NCBI RefSeq assembly: GCF_032362555.1
Contig: NC_083517.1
Location: 6,778,001-6,842,000 of the forward strand
Length of the DNA stretch: 64,000 nt
Direction of reading: 5' to 3'
Source: Amyelois transitella
Lineage: Eukaryota; Arthropoda; Insecta; Lepidoptera; Pyralidae
Part shown: positions 57,493 through 64,000 of the stretch, piece after piece
How the letters are laid out: each line of letters opens with the position of its first letter
Numbering within the stretch: position 1 is the first letter of the stretch
Translations under genes and position numbers: made by a program
The notes under the pieces: model-generated
What the model saw: only the letters and a program-made list of their open reading frames with translations
What the model was told of the DNA's origin: nothing
Database searches by the model: none

Positions 57493-59504
57493 ATCTAACT
57501 TATATTATATTAAATAAATGTAATTTCACTTTCGATACGAACTCTGTATTGCTCGGGACGCACGAGGGTAGTTTTCTCGGACGGCGCTCGACCGTATCTA
57601 CCTATCGTATCCCGCCGTCTTAGATGTGGTTCGTTAGCGATGTTGGCGTAGATAAACAGACGTGGTAGATATAGGTCGATGTTCAAAATCACTATTGTAC
57701 AGTGCGAAATAGGAATGTGGTCGGTGGCAATATCGATTTTGACAACTTGGCTAATTCTACAACCAATCACAATCATTCGTTTTATACGTAATTAACTTAG
57801 TTCTTGTAAAATCAGTGCTTTTTTCTTTTTGTTATCATATTACATGAATCACATTACATGATTGACTTGATAGCGGCTTTCGCATCGTGTAACGTTTCAA
57901 TGAAACTTGCACTTAGACGAAATTATAATCAAAATGTAAGTGACAGAATAATGTGATGATTAATGAACAAAATATGTTTATATATATTTGTAACTGTGGT
58001 GAACTATGTTCGTGCGTACTGCGCATGGTAGGAGCGGCGCCTGTCTAGTCCCTGTTCGGTTCCGAGTAGCGACGTACGATCGACTGCGCGCACGCAGTGA
58101 TCGTTTACTTATCGTATTTAAATATTGTAACGTACGCGCCCGACGCTCGTTATAAGCGCGTAGTGAAACTCATCTATGTATAGACATTTGAAATCTATTA
58201 TAATATATTTTTAGACTTTCAGTATGTGGATTTTAGGTTTTTATCGCGAATTTTTCACCGATTTTACGATATGCAGTGAGAATATTATTCGTTTCTATGC
58301 ATCTGTAAGTGAGACCTTGTAATAAATATCATGTGGATACCGACTACATATGTTTCCTTGATACGTCTTTGTTTTACTCATCTGTACAGTTAGATGTTAC
58401 GCAGTATTTTATAATCTCTTGCAGAGGACGAATGGTGTTTCTTTAGCTAGTATATATTATTTAAATCGATTGGATTACTATAGATAATATTCTTACTTTT
58501 TGTTTTGTGACAATGTATGCGTATGCTCTCATAATATCATATGCAGATGGGCAATCGAACAAAATATGATTGAGTAGATGTATATCGAAAGTAAGTAATG
58601 TTTGTTCATAATGAGTACTGCGATGTAGAATATATATAAAAACATTACAATATACTTACCTTTATTTTCCTCGAATTCATACTTGTACACATACATCAAA
58701 ATTGATAGTAAAAAGCAACATAACCGAATCATACGTTGTTTTTTTTAATCGACTCTCCTATATTTAATACGTATTTTAAAATCGTTTTGCTTACAGAGAT
58801 CTTATCACCCTTTCGAAATACATGATTCAGATGATTTAATGATTTGAAATTTTAGGGCTTTGTTTATCTTGGAATTAGTTTACCAAGGTGAACAAAAGCT
58901 ATCATCGTCCAAAGCTATGAAGAAGTATCAAGTACGAAATGACGATTCGCTGAAAAAATTAGTCTCTTATAGCACAGGGAAAAAGAACTAATTCCGGTTG
59001 GTTAAAAAAAAATCAAAAATGTCGATCTTGCATAAAGTTTTAAATATGGATAAACCGAATGTATGCAGAGATCGTGGCTAGTGGAAAAATGTAGTCTCTG
59101 CCTGTAATTTTATGGATGTACTATGTACCTATGCAACTTAAAGAAGCTTTAACCTGCCGGCACACACTTATAGGCGAATGATAAATACGAGGTGTGTACA
59201 ATCGTCCATTGTAACCGAAAATTTATTTTTAACGTATCTTGATTATATTGGAAATTTGACAATAGATGATCTCAATATTTACACAACACGCCAAAATGTA
59301 ACATCAATAGATATAGTTTATATCTCTTTCATTGACAAAACATTAAAAACACCCAAACTCTTTCAGGGTTTGGTTTCAAATTTTTCATTACAGTTAATGT
59401 GTCTCGTCTAGGTGTTAACCAACCAATATTTAAAAAAATATATATTTCTAGAAACATTTAAGAAAATAATTTGAAGCAAATAATTTCCTCGCATTTATAA
59501 CAGA
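57493..59504. other. Region between striatin and the first microprotein gene
   Basis: It holds the striatin 3' UTR (AATAAA at 57513-57518), a GC-rich stretch at about 58015-58165 with cgcgcacgcagtgatcg and cgtacgcgcccgacgctcg that could be a promoter, and a small family-B LINE tail at about 59045-59110. A 77-codon frame at 59178-59411 resembles nothing I know and has no support. Confidence 0.5.
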
Positions 59505-59861
59505 ATGTATCTGTAAGTACTGTAAGATATTTTTTTCCATGTCAGATATATGTAGGTAGGTACTTGTATTATAAACCTATAGAAAAAAAAGGAAATTTCA
59601 AGAGGTGCTATTTTTTCAATACTAACTTCTGTTGCAATTTATTATACAAACTTCTTTTTTAATAAAAAGATTTTAATTTTTTTTTGCAATTTTAGCGTTT
59701 TTACAAGTGTACTGGGTGCGGCAGTCACAATATATGTAGCGGCGTTTGTATGGCACTTATTTCTAGACCACCTGCCAGATGTTACGTTGCCGACTCCTCT
59801 TTCGAAGGTCGGAGAACCTGAACCAGTCGTACATATCGTACACGAAAGACCTCATAATTGA
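59505..59861 (+). CDS. Candidate single-pass membrane microprotein 1 (57 aa)
   Basis: I do not recognise this gene. An ATG at 59505 opens an 8-base coding stretch (59505-59512) ending at a strong donor GTAAGT. The next exon, 59696-59861, follows a poly-T tract and a ttttag acceptor. Joined in phase 2 they give 57 residues: MYLVFTSV, one hydrophobic helix (about residues 4-25; VTIYVAAFVWHLFLD), then a Pro-rich polar tail with HLPDVTLPTP and EPEPVV, ending ERPHN. The design is repeated by the next gene, which supports a real pair. The short first exon is uncertain: the second exon could instead splice to another upstream exon. No AATAAA lies within 400 bases after the stop. Cell location is inferred from the helix only. 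Confidence 0.5.
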
Positions 59862-60371
59862 TGGTGGTTTTATAGGGGTAAGACTCGATTTAATAATGTC
59901 ACCTATAGGGTAAAGTAAAGCAGACGAAGTTTTGGGCTTGACTTGACCGCCGATGCGGTGATATATTTTTTAATGATATCTACACCTACCCACTTATTAC
60001 AAAGAAGTAAATAATCAAAGGAATAGAAAGCCTCTTGTTAACACAAAAATAGATTTTGAGGTACAGTCGCCTGCAGACTTACTTGATGTATGTATGTTTC
60101 AGTGCAGGCGATTACGTACGCAGATGATAGAATATTATTTGTTTACATTTATTGTTATGTAACAATAGTCAATATTGTGTATTAGACCGGTTGTCCAATC
60201 AGAGCTATGATATTCATCTCATTGTCGAGAGTCGAGAGTCATAAAGTATGCAGAAACTTCCATAATTGTTCTTGCCAAGGATAAAAGTTATTGGGTTCAT
60301 CACGTTGATATTGTCCATGGTACATAGTAAGCATGGCCACGGGTACAAAATGACATCCTTTTGTAAATAAA

Positions 60372-60455
60372 ATTTTATGTCCTAAGGACTATTGGCTCTG
60401 TCTACCCCGTAAGGGATGTAGACGTGACTATATGGATGTATATATATGTCCTACA
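60372..60455 (+). repeat. SINE-like repeat right end (family A)
   Basis: It reads attggctctgtctaccccgt, then aagggatgtagacgtgacta. It lies between the two microprotein genes. Confidence 0.65.
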
Positions 60456-60634
60456 CTTTAATTGCATTATTTCAGAATTCTTCCAAGTCTACCTATCGCT
60501 TCGTTTTATTGGACACAAGCATAAACCCATTGTTACGAAATCATTATAATAAACAGAACTGTAAAATGGTGGTAAACTGGAAAACTCATTTATATGACGG
60601 TACTTGTCGCAACCAGGCATAATTTTTCGGAAAA

Positions 60635-61288
60635 ATGGCTGGTGGTATGTAAGTATATTTTTTCGTTATTAGTATTTAGATATTATTCGTTTTGTTTGGT
60701 AATATATTATATTATTTTATGTCCATTTATTATATAATAATTATATATTTTTCCTGTGAATATTATAGTAAAACACAAAGAGAATTAAGCATCTGCCACT
60801 CTTTGTGGTTATAGGCAGAATTTCATCAAAATGGGTTCAATAGCTTTCGAGTTTAATTCGTTAGAAAAGATGCCGTGTGGTTCCCGGCACCAATACAAAA
60901 AAGAATAGGACCACTCCATCTCTTTCGCATGGATTAGCTTTAGATTTTTAACTTAGGATTCTTTTTTAAGCGATGGGCTAGCAACCTGTTACTATTGACT
61001 CTCAATTCTATCATTAAGCCAAATAGCTGAACGTGGCCATTCATTCTTTTCAACACTGTTGGCTTTGTCTACCTCGCAAGGCATAAGACGTGAGCATATG
61101 TAAGTATGTAGATGTAAAAACAAATTTATTTCTTCAGGCTATCAGCTGTTTCATTCGTTGTGTGGGGACTGATTTGGATTACAAAGAAGTTGTCGGAGTT
61201 GCCTGATCCTCCAGAGCCTGAAGCGACCACCGCCCCACCATTAGACCGGCATTACGTTCCCCTATATGTACCTAAAGAACAGGGATAA
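60635..61288 (+). CDS. Candidate single-pass membrane microprotein 2 (54 aa)
   Basis: I do not recognise this gene. The ATG at 60635 (context AAAAATGG) starts a 14-base coding stretch (60635-60648) ending at the donor GTAAGT. The second exon, 61138-61288, follows a ttcttcag acceptor; the join is again phase 2. The 54 residues are MAGGM, one membrane helix (about residues 5-20; LSAVSFVVWGLIWI), KKLSELPDPPEPEATT and a tail ending YVPLYVPKEQG. It aligns with the upstream protein from the helix to the shared LPD followed by Pro/Glu-rich residues, so the two look like tandem paralogues or alternative last exons of one locus. A full-length SINE-like repeat fills much of its intron. AATAAA is at 61524-61529. 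A tiny transmembrane regulator is possible but no function is shown. Confidence 0.55.
60868..61113 (+). repeat. Full-length SINE-like repeat (family A)
   Basis: This is the most complete copy: gatgccgtgtggttcccggc at the left, then gcgatgggctagcaacctgt, ccaaatagctgaacgtggcc and tgttggctttgtctacctcg, ending in agacgtgagcatatgtaagt. About a dozen other pieces in the window align to it. It has no clear tRNA boxes, so the class (SINE or LINE-derived) is not certain. Confidence 0.75.
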
Positions 61289-62282
61289 GAAACGACAATA
61301 GATTGTGTACTTTTGTTATATATTGGTACTTACGATATAGCTCATGGACTTCATAAAATTAGACTAGTTTCACAGGATAAGGACCATTTACTTAAATGAG
61401 TTATGATGGCCGCAGGCACTAGTACCTCTTGAAGCAGCTAAATATCTTTAAACCATAGAAATAATTAAAAAATGTTCAGCAGTTTAAAGGATTAGGTACA
61501 GTGTGTTTATAAGATTTCATTAAAATAAAAACCATCAAGTTTTTGCAATGGACTGTATAGGCAGATTGATACTAAAATACCAATCAATTACTTAATTTAT
61601 TATTTTTTATTTATAAGAAATATTTTTAAGTCTAGGTACAGACACCGTATTCTGTAATTACCTCTTTTGTTAGATAATGTTCGATATAGTAAAATTTAAA
61701 AAATTAAGTAGGCAAATTAATTATTTAACATTTTGTAAGGCAAATACGGTAGATAATATTTTTCGATCAAACGATAAATATACCTATAAAGCAGTAAAAA
61801 AAATAACGTCGAAATATAGCACTAAATATAAGGGCATTATGTAAATATGTAGCTTATTATTTCTAGACACATAAAGTAACCGTACCAATTTCTTTTGTAA
61901 AATTTAAGTAAGTAGGTACCTATTCGAAGCAGTAAGTGATAAATTCAGAATGTATCTTCTAAACCTAAATAGTCGGTTGTAGGCAGTTTATTATAACGGC
62001 TCTAAGTTATAAGATATAAATAAAATGCAGAGCTTTTTACTCTGACTTTTTTTTCCTACGAGGTATTGTCTTGTTTAACGATGCTAAAGTTCTTGTAATC
62101 ATCATCCTAAAGTTCTTATACTTATTATCTCTGTAACTGTAAAAACGAAAAGAAGAATCCACAATTAACTATTTATTGGTAATTCAGGAAAAATAAACTA
62201 AATGCACTCTCAAGCGCTAAAGAGCCGAAACTGAAATCCACTGTAGCTTGACAAGGCTTGTCTTCACATGGTCTTGACTATG
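61289..62282. other. Convergent intergenic region
   Basis: It holds the 3' UTR of microprotein 2 (AATAAA at 61524) and the 3' UTR of the minus-strand repeat-protein gene (AATAAA at 62177-62172 on the minus strand). It is AT-rich and no gene is seen. Confidence 0.6.
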
Positions 62283-63921
62283 TCAAAGTTTGATGGAGTC
62301 GCATTTTACACAGCGACATTCACGTAGGGCTGTACCGAGGCGGTGACAAAGAGACTGTTCCGATGGCGAATTGAATTTCCTCTTGTTATCGTCAAATTCG
62401 TAACCACACTGTAATAATAATAAATGATAGCTATGACTACGACTGTTGTTCTTTTGAGGAAATAATATTACATAAGAAAATAGTGATTATCATTATTTGT
62501 TGCCTAACTGTGTTCTGAACATTTCCTGACGAAATAGAAATCATTGTGGCTTAAGCGCAGGGCGCGGGGCTGTTTTCTCGCGTCTGAACCACGGGTTCGA
62601 CCCTCGATTAGATGTTCATTTGTGTAATTAGTACACGAGTAAGTTGGCAATGACAAACTTTGCCATTTTTCTTTACATCTTGCGCTTGGCATCACCAGTA
62701 CCGACAGTAAGGCTCAGTCTTCGAGCGAGTTTGTCCCATGTAATTACTCTCACTCTTTTTTTTTTAATCTTATCGAAGAAAGTAAGTTGCGTTAATAGTT
62801 TATTGACTTACAATCTTTGCCATATCTCTGCAATACATCCGTCTCGCGCTTGGCGTCACGAGTGCCGACAGCAAGGCCCATGCTCTTCCAGCGAGTCTGT
62901 CCCACTTCAGGGCTTGTACCGCACATGCCGCAGCGCACACCTTGGCCGAGGTCTGCTCGTCAGTCACGTCCCCGTCACCGCCTTCACCCATTGCTGCCCG
63001 CTTAAAATAAGTTATTAAAACGACGTTAACAGGTCATGAACATGAAGAGAGTTATGAAAGTGGATGAAATGATAGAAGTATGCAGTGATCGTGGCAAGTG
63101 GAAAGATGTACTTTTTCTTATCCCATCCGTCAAAGAGCCGTGAGTTTTCAATGTAAAATTACATCATTACACATGGCTAATAAAATTAACCATAAAAAAT
63201 AAGGTAGGTAGTTCTGTTTTTTTCCCGAAAATTTCTAGTGGAACTAAACTCCATATAAAAGTCTAGTAATGAAAAATTCTTTGTACAAACCTTCATCCAA
63301 TCATCGGCGAGTGCCATCCACGCATAGGCATTAGGTTGGCGGCGTATGAGATCCACCAGAGTAGACCGTACGCGCTGAGGTTCCTTCGTTGGTAGTCCTA
63401 ACAATGTGCTGAGGGCAGAAATATTATTATAGCTATTCATCGTCCTGCATCCTTTTCGGTTATCCTTGGGAGCTTACAGACGAGCGACGAAACTTCTTTC
63501 GTCAATATCTTCATATTCGTAACATTTCTCTATATTACGAATATCTTCTTCTGTATGTTATAGCCTCGAAGTGTGACTAAGTGGTAACTTATATCCGGCT
63601 TAAGTTATGTGTAACTTCACTTTAGCTTCAACCGTATCTAACACAAAAAAATCAAAAGGTATGTACCATCTAATAAGTATTCCTATTTTGCAGCTCAAAC
63701 ATAAACTAAAACTTATAAGATTTCGCTGATTTGATTGGGACGCCCAAATATTTAGCTCTTCGGGGATGCCAAGCTTAAAACGTTTCAATTACTAGGTACA
63801 ATAGGATAACAAACCTATACGCTCCTACGCTACAGCCTGATTTCTCAAAAGATGCTGCAGCAAGTTCGAATACATTGTTTTTATGAAGACATTCCGCTTC
63901 TAACGCCCGAAGGTACCCAAT
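62283..63921 (-). CDS. Helical-repeat (TPR-like) protein, C-terminal exons; possibly SKI3/TTC37
   Basis: Four exons join in frame on the minus strand: 63921-63815, 63444-63291, 63000-62812 and 62408-62283, ending in TGA; earlier exons lie beyond the window. The translation has paired-helix TPR-like blocks: IGYLRALEAECLHKNNVFEL with AAASFEKSG, then RRQPNAYAWMALADDWMK, then VQALKWDRLAGRAWALLSAL. The spacing of Trp, Ala and Leu fits the superhelix of superkiller complex protein 3 (TTC37), which guides mRNAs to the cytoplasmic exosome. This assignment rests only on overall style and is weak. The last exon adds a Cys-rich end (CRCVKCDSIKL). A decayed partial copy of the third exon lies in the last intron. 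Confidence 0.6.
62651..62745 (-). pseudogene. Decayed partial duplicate of the neighbouring exon
   Basis: About 95 bases repeat the 3' part of the exon at 63000-62812. Compare gcttggcatcaccagtaccg with gcttggcgtcacgagtgccg, and tttgtcccat with ctgtcccac. Relative to the exon the copy has small indels that shift the frame and it lacks the exon's 5' half, so it should not be coding. It lies in the final intron of the gene, 70 bases from the exon it came from. Confidence 0.75.
63025..63145 (+). mobile_element. LINE 3'-end fragment (family B) in the repeat-protein gene
   Basis: The plus strand reads catgaagagagttatgaaag, then gtatgcagtgatcgtggcaa, gtggaaagatgtac and ccgtgagttttc, the sense-direction family-B LINE tail, antisense to the host gene. 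Confidence 0.65.
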
Positions 63922-64000
63922 CTGCCAAAAGAAAAATGGAAATAACAGAAGTTATAAGGGCATATGAATAAAAGCAAATTTTTTTTAAATTATTAAGCAT

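Noticed and set aside
57057-57623. Long plus- and minus-strand frames of 112-188 codons over the last striatin exon
   Set aside because: They are shadows of the GC-rich WD40 exon, whose own frame matches striatin closely to its stop codon.
59178-59411. A 77-codon plus-strand frame near the microprotein genes
   Set aside because: No ATG-led family match, AT-rich composition, and no paired splice sites that would link it convincingly to the next exon.
62545-62610. tRNA-like stretch with gggttcgaccctcg
   Set aside because: Only the B-box is recognisable; no cloverleaf can be drawn with confidence. At best a SINE remnant.

Overview
The window is nuclear DNA from a moth or butterfly. It is AT-rich, its genes have many short exons with standard GT-AG introns, and it carries many copies of repeats typical of Lepidoptera (non-LTR retrotransposon 3' ends, tRNA-headed and other short interspersed repeats, hAT-type miniature elements). 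A desaturase with the KPSE signature of lepidopteran Delta-9 enzymes supports this. All exon joins below were made by eye, using splice sites that keep the reading frame.

Layout, left to right. (1) 97-761, minus: the first two coding exons of the AMPK beta subunit; the rest lies outside the window. (2) 2283-9019, plus: a complete six-exon SLC36-type amino acid transporter, head-to-head with AMPK beta. A Jockey/CR1-like LINE 3' end sits in its fourth intron. (3) 12456-13364, plus: an intronless three-RRM ELAV/Hu-like gene. (4) about 15623-20093, plus: an ankyrin-repeat DHHC palmitoyltransferase. It is tail-to-tail with (5) 22764-25675, minus: a complete Delta-9 acyl-CoA desaturase. (6) 31755-43882, minus: a complete nine-exon BRCA1 orthologue with RING and tandem BRCT domains, 1,214 residues as assembled. 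(7) 46014-48929, plus: an SRSF7/x16-type SR splicing factor with a zinc knuckle. (8) 50548-57492, plus: striatin (Cka), nine exons, 693 residues. (9) 59505-59861 and 60635-61288, plus: two neighbouring candidate genes for tiny single-pass membrane proteins of 57 and 54 residues with the same exon design. (10) 62283-63921, minus: the C-terminal exons of a helical-repeat (TPR-like) protein, possibly SKI3/TTC37.

Most of these are housekeeping genes of separate pathways: energy sensing, amino acid transport, RNA processing, protein lipidation, lipid desaturation, DNA repair and STRIPAK signalling. I see no operon-like cooperation. The unusual content is the microprotein pair, the derived intronless ELAV paralogue, an inverted-repeat element with a 111-bp tandem core inside BRCA1, two hAT-type miniature elements with clear 8-bp target duplications (one nested in an older LINE fragment, one just upstream of the SR gene), a decayed exon duplication in the last gene, and inverted repeats in striatin introns. 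I see no CRISPR array, rRNA gene or convincing functional tRNA gene.
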